Part shown: piece after piece, positions 1-13,845 of the stretch
Layout of the letters: each line of letters begins with the position of its first letter
How positions within the stretch are numbered: position 1 is the stretch's first letter
Assembly: GCF_042242105.1 (NCBI RefSeq)
Contig: NC_092013.1
Location: 12,455,618 to 12,519,617 of the forward strand
DNA: 64,000 nucleotides
Source: Pempheris klunzingeri
Lineage: Eukaryota > Chordata > Actinopteri > Acropomatiformes > Pempheridae
Direction of reading: 5' to 3'
Translations under genes and position numbers: made by a program
The notes under the pieces: model-generated
Databases searched by the model: none
The model's input: the letters and a program-made list of their open reading frames with translations, nothing else
Told to the model about the DNA's origin: nothing

Positions 1-2208
1 GAAAAATACCCATACTTTTCTTAATAATAGTGGGGGTCGTACTGTGTACAAATTATATTAACGGCGACACAAACGAGTAGGTTATCGTAATACCTTTAGT
101 AAGATTACAGCTTTTCTCCATTATGGCTCTGCGATACTTTTTGAAGCTGCCATATACTGCAAAAATAATAAAAAATTTGGATTTTTTAAAATCCCAGTTC
201 AACTACCACTACATCTTTATTAATATTCACAAACAGCTCAATACATGAGTAGTTTACTGACTGAAATAATCCACGTATTTGTTTTGCAGGAATATACAGG
301 ATTAAAGGGACAATTGGTTAGAAAGAAGGCAATATTAGTGTATTTTGTCTTTTAAAGATTTAACCAGTTTATTAAAACAACAAGAAGTAATTCAGTGTTG
401 AAGTGAGAGTGAAACCGTGTGGTTATTTTGTTTCTTTATCATTTGCCTCTCGACAGGACATTTTCATTCCTGGAACTCTTAGTTGGTCTAACCTCCTCGG
501 GGACGGTATTTATGGTCACACTGGAAAAAATTGGAAATTAGCAACGTTTATCAGTTCATTTACTGAGTTACTGTACGTACGGATTGATTGATCTTTGCAT
601 GCACAGCTGGGTTTCTTGAAGAGTACACCGTAGCCTCATACAAGGTGAGCTCCAGCAGCAGCTCGATGTTTGAGTTTATCTGATGCGTCTTACCGAGCCG
701 AGTGTTAGCATTCAGGCTAGCATCAAGGCTAGCTGCGTGAACGTTACACCTACACAATATAAGATTGTTATCTTGCTAAGATAACCAACAAAAACGGTCG
801 ATTCGGCGAGAAAAAGGCCGTTTTCCCCCCCAGACCAAGTTACAACCTGCCGTCCTGTTTTCCTCCCACTAATGGACAATGAACAGTTTAATAATTACTT
901 GGCTTTAGCGGTGCGATTTGCGCTTATTGTTGTGTAATTAGCTAGCATAGTGGTGTGCTAACTACGCCTGAGAAACAGTGGTATTTATGTGCATCCAGTT
1001 GGGCATCCCAGTAAGCCAATTAACGATAGATGTTTGGTATTTATGTTAATTAACAATAACAACACGATAACAGAGGAGCTGCAGAGGTAGCTTCAATGCT
1101 ACCTGCTAGCTGCCTCCATCCTCGGCTCTGAAGCCTTTGGGTGAGATCCCTCCAGATGGGTCACACCATGTGTAACAAAAACCCTCAGCTTTAAATACTG
1201 TTCAGTTATATATATTTAAATGTAAACATGCTGTATGAGGGCTAAGAATAGTCATAATAGCATAATTCGGATCGAGCACAAAAGGGATTAACTTCCTCAA
1301 TTTTCTGTAAATTCTGATCAAATCAACAAGCACTCAGACTCAGATGATCTTTGCATTTATGAAGTTAAAAACCTTATTATTGATGCAGACCTTTTATTTA
1401 TGTTCAAACATTAGCAGCTACACCGATCCCTAATCCTCTCAGGGACATTTGAAAGAATCCAGTGTTTAGTCAGTCCTGAAACACTTGTTCAAGCCTTTGT
1501 CATCAGCAGAGATTAATGTTCCTTTTTTGATGTCTGGTATGAACAGTGCTTCCCATTGTTTGGGGTCAGAGCTTAATATAGAGTAAAGGTTGGCTATGAT
1601 TAGTGATTGCAGACATGGCTGAGTGGGGTTAGGGACGATGTTAAGTTAAAGTTCAGATTAAGATAAAGGGAAACACAAATCAGTGCGGAGGCAGAAATTT
1701 ACACAACTGTAATGCTCTTTTTTAGGCCTTTCCCCAGTCTGAGCTCATTCAAGATGCTGCTGTTAATGTAATAATTTAGTCATGCCTCTGTTTGGCATGT
1801 GCCTCTTCATTGCAGAACTTGATATTTAAGATTTTCCTCTTGGTGTACAAACGTCCAGTCACAGATCACCCTTCAAGTTTCAAGAGTACATTCAAAATCG
1901 ATAGAATGAGAACATTGTTTTACTTCCTGGCCATAATTGTATGTGTGTTGTTTGCATTTATCTATTTTTTACTTTTTCCTTCTTTTACTAAATCAAATGT
2001 TGGAGAATAGTTGCAAAAGGAATAGTCTGTTAATTAATTAGTAGATGGACAGAAAATGAGTCTCTGGCAGTTACTATTATCAATGATTGGTGCAACTATT
2101 CTATGAAGTAAAAACTGCATTTTTACATCTGCTGGTTGTAAAATGTCCTTGTCAGATAAGTAGGTATGTCAGTGTAATGGGGAGATCTGATGCTTGTGTT
2201 TATTTTAG
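1..2208 (+). other. 5' flank, probable first noncoding exon and intron 1 of RAD54L2
   Basis: No coding gene is visible. A good donor (caag|gtgagc) ends a candidate noncoding first exon at 644. The next acceptor, after a pyrimidine stretch, is at 2207-2208 and opens the exon that carries the RAD54L2 start codon. The stretch from about 695 to 1110 is rich in GCTAGC/GCTAAC words, a pattern that recurs beside other promoters in this window. The extent of exon 1 upstream of 644 cannot be fixed from sequence alone. Confidence 0.45.
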
Positions 2209-2259
2209 GGCTCCTGATGAAGGTGTGTAGGTAATACTTTGAGAGCCTTGTAAGACGCC

Positions 2260-5200
2260 ATGTCTGAAGAGGCGATTTCAGAAAGTGACCTGGAGCCCAG
2301 CCTTAACAGTGAAGAGGAGTATCTGGAAAACGAGGAAGAGGAAGACAATGAGGACATGGAGGAAGATGAGGATGAAAATGATGGGGACGATGAAGACGAT
2401 AGTGTTGGTGAGTGACAAGTGAACTGCTCTCCTGTGCCTCTTGTCACTCTGATTGCATTTAAATGTAAACATGGGGAGAGCAGCTGAAAACAGAGGGACT
2501 TCATGATAAATGTGGTTGAAATGAAAGACTTGTTTACTTGTAGGGTTAAATTTTGATATCATGACTTGGGGATTAAACATGTAATAGTACCCGTATATGT
2601 ATTAGACATTGGTGTTAACTAGCCCTCAACTGAAATACTGTCTATTTTCTCTCCAGACCGACCCGGGAGTGCCCAGAGCAGGACTGAAACAGCCCACGAT
2701 GGCCGGGACTCTACTTCAGCTACCTCCGGAGAGCCATCCTCAGAGCCTCCGTCTCAGCCTGCTTCCCGCCCATCCTCCAGGTCTCCCTCCAGACCTGCCT
2801 CCTGCTCCCAGTCACCAACCCGCCCGGAAAACCCAAGCCAGAGCAAGCCACCCTCCAGCAAAACAAAGAAACAAAAAGCCTCTAAATTAACCAAATCGTC
2901 TAAGTCTTCAAAAGGCTCCAAACCTTCCAAGCCATCTAAGCCTGCACACATGAGGAAGAATATCAGGTAGATTTATCTGATATTTTCCATCAGGTATATA
3001 GTATTACATACTATACCCCAGTGTTTGTATGTAAACAGCATTTTTCCCTTGTGCTTACAGAAAGCTGCTGAAAGATGATCAGCTGGAGGCTGGGACCAAG
3101 GCTGCTCAACAGGAGGAGATGGAGAGGCTGAAACGCCTGGAGCAGCAGAGGAAGGACTTCCCTGCACCAGCCCCAGCTCTCCCAGACTCTCAGCTAGGTG
3201 ACTGCGTCCATCAATGATGCTACACCTTTCCAGTCACATTAAAGTTTGACGTTTGTTGTTGTGTATTCTCTATTCTTAACCTCCCCATACCTTCCAATCT
3301 CCCCAATAGTGGATACTGCTGCACTTTTGGGAGAAGTGTCTCACTTCGTCCCCGCTCTCCTGAGCAAGCAGGATGTGATCTGTCTGGATAGTAGTGGAGA
3401 CGAAGACGAAAAAGTTGACCCCAATCTGCCTGCACTTGCCATTAGAGATGGTAAGATATTTGATACGTATGTGAGACTATGATGCTTTCTTTTCCCTCAA
3501 AGTGACTCCAGGCAATATGAGACTCAAGCAAGCTCTCACTCAGTGCTCATTTCTCCTATGATGACGCAGATGTAATTGAGCTTAGTTCTGGGGACGAGGA
3601 TGCCCTGCAGATAAGTAGCGAGTCGGCCGATGAGGATGCTGATGGCACCACAGGCTCGGAGGAGAGCAGCGGGGCGCACGTCAACGACAACCTGAACCTG
3701 CCGGACGCCCAGGGTCGAGTGCTGGTTAATATCAATCACCCTGCAGAGGAGAAGGATCTTTACCTCGCTCCGCAGCTGGCCAGGGCCGTCAAACCTCACC
3801 AGGTACGCCCATCGTCTCATTCTCTCTTGAACTCTCAAAAAATAAGCACTCAGTAACCGAACACCCTCCCCCAGTCTGGCTTTTCTCTCAAACATTTTTC
3901 TCCTAATTTCCAAGGTTGGGGGAATCCGGTTTCTCTATGATAACCTCATTGAGTCTCTGGAGCGGTACAAGACCAGCAGTGGCTTTGGCTGCATCCTTGC
4001 TCACAGTATGGGGTTGGGCAAGACACTGCAGGTCATTTCCTTCATCGACATCCTACTGAGGAATACTGAGGCTCACACTGTGCTGGCCATTGTTCCTGTG
4101 AGTAATCAAAGTCTATTGTATGTTTAAAGAACTGATTTAATCATCAGCGCACACATTCACGTTCCCTGAAGTCGCTGTTTTATTTCAATTATTGTTATCT
4201 TTAAAGCTTTGTTTCCTTCATAAAAGGTGAACACACTCCAGAACTGGCTGACTGAGTTTAACCTCTGGCTCCCACCCCAAGAAGCCATTTCCCCCGACTC
4301 TGACTCAACAGTCATCACTGGCCGCGCTTTCAAAGTTCACATTCTCAACGACGAGCACAAGTACGTAACCCGCTGTGTGAGAGGTTAAGCATTCACTCTC
4401 AAACGTTCGAGCCGTTAATCACGTTCCATTGTGTGACCTGCAGAACGACGCTGGCCAGGGCCAAGGTGGTGGAGGACTGGTCCAGAGATGGAGGGGTGTT
4501 GCTGATGGGTTATGAAATGTACCGCCTGCTGTCCATGAAGAAGAGCTTCGTGATGGGCAAGAAGAGGAAGTCAAAGAAGCCTGCAGGACCAATCATCATT
4601 GACCTGGATGAAGAAGACAGACAGCAGGAGCTCATGAAAGGTCAGCGAATGTCATCAGTTCAAGGGAAGCTGTGGTCTAAGCGTCGTGTGAATAAGGAAT
4701 ACAAATGCAAACTTACATTAACAGTGTAGTGTTTATTTACAGGCTCATTCACTCAATCCTTCCTCATTACTTTGTCTTTTCAGGCATTGAAAAGGCTATA
4801 GCACGGCCTGGCCCAGATGTGGTGATATGTGACGAGGGTCATCGCATTAAGAACTACCATGCCAGCACATCACAGGCTCTGAAAAACATCCGCTCCCGGC
4901 GCAGAGTAGTCCTGACTGGTTACCCGTTGCAGAACAACCTCATTGAATACTGGTGCATGGTGGACTTTGTCAGGCCAGACTTTTTAGGCACACGTCAGGA
5001 GTTCAGCAACATGTTCGAGCGGCCCATTTTGAACGGGCAGTGCATGGACAGCACACCCCAAGATGTCCGCTTAATGCGCTACCGCAGCCACGTGCTGCAC
5101 AGCCTGCTGGAGGGTTTTGTCCAGAGGTAAACGTCCTGTTTAGAAATTATCATGAAGAAAGCATACTAGCCTGGATGATGGATGCCTGACAGTGTTTTCG

Positions 5201-8200
5201 TTGCGGTGCTTTTCTCGGTTACAGACGTGGTCATGATGTGCTGCAAGACCAGCTTCCCAACAAGGAGGAGCACGTCATCTTGGTGCGGCTCTCTCCCATT
5301 CAGAGGGCCCTGTATACCGAGTTCATGAAACGCTTCAGAGAGGCAGGGAACAGTGGCTGGCTCGGGCTAAACCCACTCAAAGCCTTCTGTGTATGCTGCA
5401 AGGTGAGACTGTTTTCCTTGGTATTAGGTAGAAATCTGACTGGTACTAAATGACCATCCAAACCTTTCCACCTTCTCCAGAGATGGATTCCTGAGCAATC
5501 AGGTTAATCTTTGCTGTGACAATTAAAATACTGCTATGGCACATTTTTTAATGCATGTTTTCAGGTTGTTTTATCGCCCCTCCCTCCCACTCCTGTGAAC
5601 GCAATATCTCAGAAACCCCTTTAGGGCATCATTTCAGGTTTGGCACAAACATCCACTTGGATTCAAGGATGAACTGATAAGATTTCACACAAATGTCTAA
5701 TAGTATGAAATAATTTTATATCCAAAACGTCAATGATCAGCTTCACTGTGACTTCATAATGTTCTGCTAAACACTTTTCTGGCCGTTACTCAACGCTGTA
5801 ACTCATGAACAGAAGGAGAGATTGTGACCATGTATCACATTTGGTCTTATACAGACATGGATGTAACTGCAACTTGACCGGTTGACCGATCATAAATTTC
5901 TTTTCTTTTTCTTCCCTCTGGTCCTTCCAGATCTGGAACCACCCAGACGTCCTCTATGAAGCCCTGCAGAAGGAGAACCAGGCCAATGAGCAGGACCTGG
6001 ACCTCGATGACATCAACCCCCGCTGCCCCGCACCGGGTGCTGGCCTCAAATCCAAAGTAGCCGACTCGAGCAACAGCAAAGTCAACAATACCCTGCCAGC
6101 ACTCAACTCCTCTCAGGATAGAGCCAACCAAGTCATCACGTATGAATGGGTATGTCCAGACAACAGTCTATGTAAAGCCGATTTTTCTTTGTTTTACATA
6201 ACTAATACAGACAAAAGAGTCCACTGCGCCTCCCGATTTTCAGATATAGACATACACTACTTTGTTCAGTGCTGATATATCTGCTGTATCAATATGTAAT
6301 CTTTGTTGTCGCATCCCTTTAGAGGTTTGTCATTTCTTTCCTCCAGGCCTGAGGCCTCCTGACTTTACGCTTCCTTTTAACTCAACAGCTTTTTTCCCCC
6401 ATGTATGTGTCTTAGGCAAAGGACATAATGTCAAACTATCAGATAGGAGTACTGGAGAACTCTGCCAAGATGGTTCTGCTCTTTCATTTGATTGAAGAGA
6501 GCGTGCAAAGGAGAGACAAGATTTTGGTTTTCAGGTAAGTCCTCTGTCCAGTGTGCATTGCATTAAACACAAATCCACCATTAAGCAGCTCAGAGAGGAG
6601 GTAGACAGGCTTTGCATTTAGGTTAATTAGTCAGATTGTTTTCTGAGCTTTCAGAGCCTTTTTACAAACTGTTGGAAATTAATATTTTAATCCTCCTACA
6701 TCTTATGAGCTTTTTTTCCAGGTCAGTTTTCTAAGCAGGAATTTCAGAATTAGCCAAAAGTATGACCTCATATGGACAATCAGCAGCATTGAGGCTATTG
6801 AAAACATTCGACTGATTATTGTAATTCTTAACTCTGTCTATACCAGTATGCAGAACACTGAAGTCTATGTTTATTCAAATGTATTATTATTTTTATCATT
6901 ATGGTATAATTTTATGCCACACTCTCATCATCTGTCTCTGCTGTGTACCCACCAGTCAAAGTTTGTCCACCCTGTCCGTCATTGAGGACTTCTTATCAAA
7001 GAGACCCATGCCGACGGGCATCACCTCCTCTGACACCCAGAGCCCAAACTGGGTTCGCAACCTCAATTACTACAGTGAGTCATCCAATCTGTGCTGTCCT
7101 TCCAAACCAGCAATTCTGCAGACAATGTACTCATCACCACTGAATCCTCAGTGCTGAGATGGGTTTTATCGATTTAGTGTCACTGGCTTCAATTTCTCCA
7201 GTTTGATCATTTCTCTTGACAAATTTACGCTGGGCTGTGGAAAGTTTAAGGGCAATCTATGTGCAATTTGATGAGGGATGTTTGAAATGGTTGCTACTCT
7301 ATATATTGTGCCTATATACACATCGAGGAGAGGTGTAGAGTCCTCCAGTGATTTGATGAAAAACTACATCTCCTGTAAGAATTAAATAGAAATGTTTATG
7401 ATTAAAAATCTCCCAGCTTTATCTGAAGTATTAAATGAAAAAAATGACCATGATGCACTCTAATTAATTTTGCTGCAAGTTGGAGTGTGTTCAGGTGCTT
7501 TAGTGCTTCAGAGTTAAGAGATGATGTGTGTCTGTCCACAGGACTGGATGGGAGCACATCTGCCTCAGAAAGAGAGCGACTTATTAACCTGTTCAATGAC
7601 CCAGAGAACAACGCAGCATGGGTCTTCTTGCTCTCTACAAGGTAAGTATCTCTGCTCTCTTGTTGTTTTTTGGTCGTTTTTCACACTGTATGAAATGTAT
7701 GAAACTGTATCATTCATTTGCTGTGTTGATTTCAGAGCGGGCTGCTTGGGGGTAAATCTGATCGGGGCCAACCGCGTCGTCGTGTTCGATGCCTCCTGGA
7801 ACCCGTGTCACGACGCCCAAGCGGTGTGTCGCGTGTACCGCTATGGTCAGAGGAAACCCTGCTACATTTATCGCCTTGTCTGTGATTTCACCTTGGAGAA
7901 AAAGATCTATGACCGACAAGTCTCCAAACAGGGCATGTCTGGTAAGAGATTTATGCACCTGTTTTTTAGACACTGTATTTTTAGATTTGCGCAATCCAAA
8001 TGTAATCAAGTAGTCACAACTAGTTTATACTTACTACTGTCGAAAGGAGATTTGATACTTGATTTAAATTTTTGATTTGACTAAGGCATTTTTGACAAAA
8101 TATTGATATTATTGTGTCACTGAACTGTTACAAAGAGCCTATCCAAGCACTATTAGCACCTGCTTAACCAGACCTAATGTGGGCAATTACTATCACTATA

Positions 8201-11070
8201 CTTACTGTATGTTGTGTCCATGTGTGTTTAAAGACCGTGTGGTTGATGACCTGAACCCAGTGCTGAACTTCACCCGTAAGGAAGTGGAGTCGCTGCTGCA
8301 TTTTGTGGAAGAGGAACCTGGCAATGTCCCTATGGAAATCCAGCAGGAATATGAAACAGTGATATACCAAGCCTGTCAGTTTTACCCACACCTCATCACC
8401 AAGGTACAATTGCATGCCAGGTGTTCCTCATAAGCCTCTGCAGGAAAAGCAGTTTGCTGGTTTGATGTTTAAATATTGGTGTTTGAAACCAAGAGAAGAC
8501 CAAAACGGTTCATCTTCCACATGAAATGTTAGATTATTATCAAGGATTTCAACATACTGTTGTGAAATATGATTATTTCTACTGGGAACGGATTCTTTTC
8601 ATTATTTTATTTCCTCTGGGAAATGCATAAAAGTGGTGAGTTTGCAGTGGCATGTCAGAGATCAACCTGCCTCTTGCATGGAAAATCCAATCTGACTGTT
8701 GCTCTGTAATTCAATTCCTTCTCTTTCCATTAGCAACCTTTCCAACACGAGTCTCTCCTGGTGGACCGGAAGGAGTCGAAACTGACCAAAGCAGAGAAGA
8801 GAGCTGCCAAAAAGAGCTATGAGGATGAGAAACGGGCCTCTGTGCCCTACTCTCGCCCGTCGTACGCGCCCTATTACCCAACCAGTGATCAGACACTCAC
8901 AAACATACCAGCGTTTAACCAACGTGGCTGGTGAGATTCAGGCTGCATGTTTTAGCTTTAATTCCCTTGGGTATCTAATCTAATTGTTTGAATAGTTGGT
9001 TTGTTTCACAGTAAAACTAATCCAGACTAGCTCAGCTTCCCAGCTGCGACCACAAAACTAACCAAAAATTTGGAACTGGCTGTCTGACTGACTGCCTTGC
9101 TTACTGGCAAGAGCACGCCTCCAAAAATACAATTAACATTAAATTTTTTTTGGTTTGTTTAAGGTTGTAGCTCCACAGTTTCTTATTCTTCCTCTCAAAC
9201 TAGACACCACAGTTGGAGTATGTGTGTGTGTGAGCAACTCATGAACCCAACCCTCCTATTTGCAGGCGTGCCATTGCACGGCCAGATGACAAGCCTGTGG
9301 CAAGTGTCAGGCCCATCCAGTCGACCCCAATCCCCATGTTGCCCCGCCAGGTCGGCATGGGCTTGGCTGGCTCCAGTTCTGCTGGCAGCCTGCCTGTCAA
9401 CTTTTTGCAGAAAGCGGGAGTTTATGTGCAGAGGATCGTCACCACAACTGGTAATGTGTGATGTTTTTAAATGCTTACATTGTTATGTTTTGACTTAGTT
9501 TAACTATTTTATCTTTCGATAAAAGACAAATGACTTACGTCTTGTGAAACATAATGACAAGACATTGACATCAGCCCGTCTGTCGGATCTACAGATATTG
9601 TGATCCCAGGAGCCAACAGCACAGCAGATGCTCAAGCGCGAATCAGTGCAGGGGAGAGCATCCATGTCATCAGAGGATCTAAAGGTAGTTGCGGCTGCAT
9701 AGTTTCTCTCCGCATAGGAAACATTTTGACGTACTGTTCACATCACTTGGTGTTTCCTCCACCACAGGCACCTACATTAGGACGAATGATGGAAGAATTT
9801 TTGCTATTCGATCGGGAAAGATCAGCAGACCAGCAGTCGGCGGCTCTGGCAGAGGTAAGAGATGTTTTAGAGGAGCAGGCACAATAAAGAATCAGTCTCA
9901 TCATATGCGAAATTATTTATGTATTCATTTCTAATACTATTTGTACATTTAAGTACATATTTGGCAACAGCATCTTATTTCCAGGACTGACCTTTCAAAA
10001 ATGAATTATTCAGAGGCAGAGACAACATTCTGACATTTCATGACTACATTTCTCTCTCTTCCACAGACTCCCAGGGTTCTCTCATCCATCCAGTCAGTAA
10101 TGGCTGTTCATCCCCTGTGGATCAACAGCAGCAATCCCCCAACGGGGAGCAGCGGCCCTCCTCTCCCTTGAGCTCCGAGATTCTGAGAGAGATCAGCCGC
10201 TACACTTCCTCCACAGCCGATGCCACCGAATTGCAGTCACCGTCAGACATGTCGGCCGCACCAGCGAGGGATGGAGGAAGTTTGCAGAACAATCAGACTG
10301 GTGATCTCAGTAGGCAACTGAGTGACGACCTCCTGAGCTCAACTTTAGAGATGCGTGGTAGCAAACGCAGGAGTACTGAAAGCCAGGGCAATACACAAAT
10401 AGGAGGCAAACGCACTTCTGGTGCATCGCATTTCCCTCGACTGTCCATGGGCTCCAGTGGGCTCAGTTTTCCACCCGTGGGTCTGAACTCCTCCTCCCTA
10501 CTGGGAAACCTCGGGCACATGAGTCATCCACTTCTGATGGGTGGTAGCGGTGGATCATCATTCCTTCAGACACCAGGGCAAACACTGGCTGACCTGCAGA
10601 CCATGTTCCCCTCTGCCGGTTCCGACATACTGAGACCATCTGCCACAGGAAACGGACACCTCCCCACCCCCTCCTCATCCTCTCTGTCCACTGTTTTTTC
10701 CTCTGCTTCCACCACCATTCCTATGTCCTCTACACCCTCAGCAGCAACTCCCTCGTCCCTGGCGTCAGGCTCCCTGCCTCCGTACTTGATGAACCCAAAC
10801 ATGGCCGGTCTGCTTTCATCGGGATTCCCCCTCAACTACAGTCAGTCACTGCTCTCTGAGCCTAGGATGTTCCCCACCCCTCTGCTCTCCGGTTCAGGGG
10901 GATTCTCTGCGCCTAACTCCAGCTCTACGACATCCAGTTTCCTCTCCCATTTCAACAACCCAACTTCCAGCCTGTTGGGAGCAGCTCTGACCCAGCCGGA
11001 CAGACATCAGAGTGCGGAGAATGGCGGCAGCAGCTCTGATGACGACGTTATAGAGGTGACAGGACAGTAG
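2260..11070 (+). CDS. rad54l2: RAD54L2 / ARIP4, SNF2-family chromatin-remodelling ATPase
   Basis: ARIP4 is a nuclear SNF2/RAD54-like DNA-dependent ATPase that binds androgen receptor and modulates steroid-receptor transcription. Twenty-one coding exons join in frame: 2260-2407, 2657-2966, 3061-3197, 3310-3450, 3570-3802, 3915-4097, 4227-4360, 4444-4640, 4784-5126, 5225-5402, 5931-6149, 6416-6534, 6956-7074, 7542-7641, 7736-7941, 8234-8403, 8734-8930, 9266-9450, 9595-9684, 9768-9854, 10067-11070. They encode 1499 residues; human is about 1467. Order of parts: acidic N-terminus (residues 1-50), Ser/Lys/Pro-rich stretch, Walker A HSMGLGKT near 353-360, Walker B DEGH at 511-514, helicase motif [13 protein letters not shown] near 882-892, then a long Ser/Gly/Pro-rich tail ending [10 protein letters not shown]. 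All introns are GT-AG. The start is the first ATG of the exon beginning at 2209. Identity is very secure; exact exon edges are hand-read. Confidence 0.96.
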
Positions 11071-13845
11071 AGGCTCCTGGAGGCCCAGAGAGGCAGTTTC
11101 ACACGCAATTTCATGGCTAACAAAGTGCATTAGGAATGGGAATGACAACACATTTTCATGACTAATTGAATTTAGTTACCCTTACATGTAAATTGATGAT
11201 CACAGTCAGGAGAAAAAGGGTGAAATTCTGCCATGAAGAAGTCACTGGTCATCTAAATTAAAGCAACATCAATAATAAAACATTTCAGGATCTAAAATAG
11301 TTTGTAAATCCTGAAAACATACAATGAAACATGGAAAAGATTGTTTTGTAATTTGGCGTCCCCGTTAAACTAGCCATTCAAGCAGCTTATATCATTCACC
11401 TAATCATCATTGAAATAAACTGCATTCCCATTCCTAGTGGTCTCATTAAACTTAAAACACACACACACACATACTTTCTCTCACACACACACTCAGACTC
11501 TCACCTACAAACGAGAGAATCAACTTATACCTTAATGACTTTACAAAGTCAGAGAAAACAAATCCTTATGCTGAATATCCCAGACTTGTTCAGCTGGAGC
11601 GTCAGAGCAGCAGGAGCAGACCTTTGCCGTACGGGGACCAGCTGAATATTTTTGGGGTTTTCTGAGCACAGCCTCTCCTGCTACAGTCTCAGCAAGGCCT
11701 CGTCGTGCTGTCAGATCAAGTTCCTCTGAATTCAGGTGGAATGATGTGCTGAAAACTCGCTGGATTGTCTCATGACATATTGCTGTGAAACAGTCGAGTG
11801 CAAACCAAAATTTGACTTGCTGTCACACGTGTCGGCCGTACTCAACCTGCTGAACACCGATTTACTCATGTTTCCTCAGCACAGTTTTCTTTTCTGGTAA
11901 ACAAAACTGGAAAGGTACTCACCACAGTAATTAAGAACTGCGGCTACAGAATGTGGTGTTGATAATTGTCAAAATCCACTTGACAATATATTTAGAGAAA
12001 ATCCCTCAAGGCTTACCTTTTAACAACAGAAAATTTAGGCTTTCAGAGCATATTTTAGTCTTTAGCAATTTGATAGACATTGTAGCATCCCCTGTTGAAA
12101 GGATATTACGTGTGATACTATACCTGAACATGTTGATACTTTGTAAATAGCAGTCATTATCATTGTTTATATTGCAAGTCAATACTGTGCAGTGTGTAGA
12201 TTTTGGTTGTAGGGAGATGGTTCATTATAACAGCGGCTATCATGATGATAAATATGCTCTCGCATTGATGCTGGGGAAACAAATTTACGTTCAACTTCAT
12301 AATCTACATTTTTTTTCTGTTCCTTTAAACTAAACTGAATGTACTTTCATGTTAGCCTTTGATAACACGGGCGGGGACGTGGATTCGGACTGTGTTCTTT
12401 CATTTTTAGCCTTAAACAAACAACACAAAGGGGTCTCGGGTCTTAGCGTTTATCTTAGTACGTCCTTTTTACAAATCTGTTTGAAGAACTACTGAGCATT
12501 TAGACAGTCGGTGTCAAACTCCAAACACAAGTGCAGGGCAGATTCAGCATTGTGACTGAAAGCACCAGGCGTGAAAGGCAAAGGGAGAGCAAACCAGTGT
12601 TTAATGCTGCCGTCTTTTGTTGCAGGTTTTACCCTTGCGCCCCCGAGCATTTGTTAATATATCATCACTCAGTTAACCTACACCCTACACTTAGATTCTT
12701 ACGGTTTATTTTCAGAGCCTTTTGCTGAGAACAAATATTACCTAAACTGTAGAAAACATTGCATTCATGCAGCTTGAGTGTAGAAAACCTTGAGTCAACG
12801 TAGCCACCAACCATCAAACCGGATATCTAATACTTCATTACAACCGCCTGCGTCTGTGGCAGAACCAGGTCAGGTGGTGTGGTGGCCTTACCTAAACTGA
12901 CAGTGCCATTATGTGGTAGCTTTTCACAGAGGTGCGTCTTTAAAAGCAGTGCAGTGTAAGTAGCTTCTGTCAGTAGTGTCCGTCAGTACAGCTCTGCGGT
13001 GCTTTAGGGAGTTTAGGTCTTTGCTGTTCTCTGTAGCCTTGTGTTTCTGTGTTGTGATGACACCTCAAGGTATGTAGACTTAGGAAAGGTCCTTTCCTCT
13101 GTTGGTATAATAGGCTAGACGCCGTGGTCATTAGCCTTTAGAAAACACTGGATAACCTGAGACAACAGGTCATTCCCTATGAAGTTACATTTTTTGTAGA
13201 CAGGCTTTCTCGTTGGGATCTTTCGCTCCCACAGTCCTGGGTGTTGTTAGCTTTTTTGTTTTCTTCCCTGTAGTTGTTCTGGATGCTTCACTTCTATCAT
13301 CAAGGACGTCCCCAGTTTCCTTCAGCATGTCTTTGGAACCTATGATGGTTTGTGTCAGAGTCGGTGGTGGAGCTGGCACTTTAAAAAAAAAAAAAAAAAA
13401 GGATAATATCTGCTTGCGAACTGTACAAGGTACATCATAGTGACGCCATGTCTTTATTCTCAGTCGTCTCAATCCGTTGGAAACACTTTTGCATTTGAAT
13501 CTTGGGAATTCTCGGTTTGTAAAACATAACCTGTCTGCCATTTCTTGTCAGTTATGTGCATTTTTGTTTCATGGGAATATTTCATTTTTTAAAAATGTTT
13601 TTTATAACTTCTTATTGGTGTTCAGTCACCTGGCAGTTGTTTCCCTTATTTCAATGTGTCTGAAATTTATTTATTTATGATGGAAAATATATTGTTTTTT
13701 TGTAACTACATTTTTTTAACCTTTTGTTCACTTTGACCCATTGATGGCTGATCCAGTAAGAATTTCGTACATGCAGCCTAGATTGAAGCAGAATATGACG
13801 TGTGTTATCAATGTTATTTTAACAATAAAACACTCTTCTATCGCA
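11071..13845 (+). other. Probable 3' UTR of RAD54L2
   Basis: No coding exon is seen downstream of the RAD54L2 stop. AATAAA signals occur at 11274-11279, 11414-11419 and 13824-13829; the last lies at the end of a long T-rich, ATTTA-containing stretch and is the best candidate for a distal end. The interval contains a short AC run at about 11456-11470 and an A-run at about 13383-13400. Use of the distal site is inferred, not shown. Confidence 0.5.

Noticed and set aside
2205-2580. Ser-rich minus-strand ORFs
   Set aside because: They are the antisense of the acidic Glu/Asp-rich first coding exon of RAD54L2.
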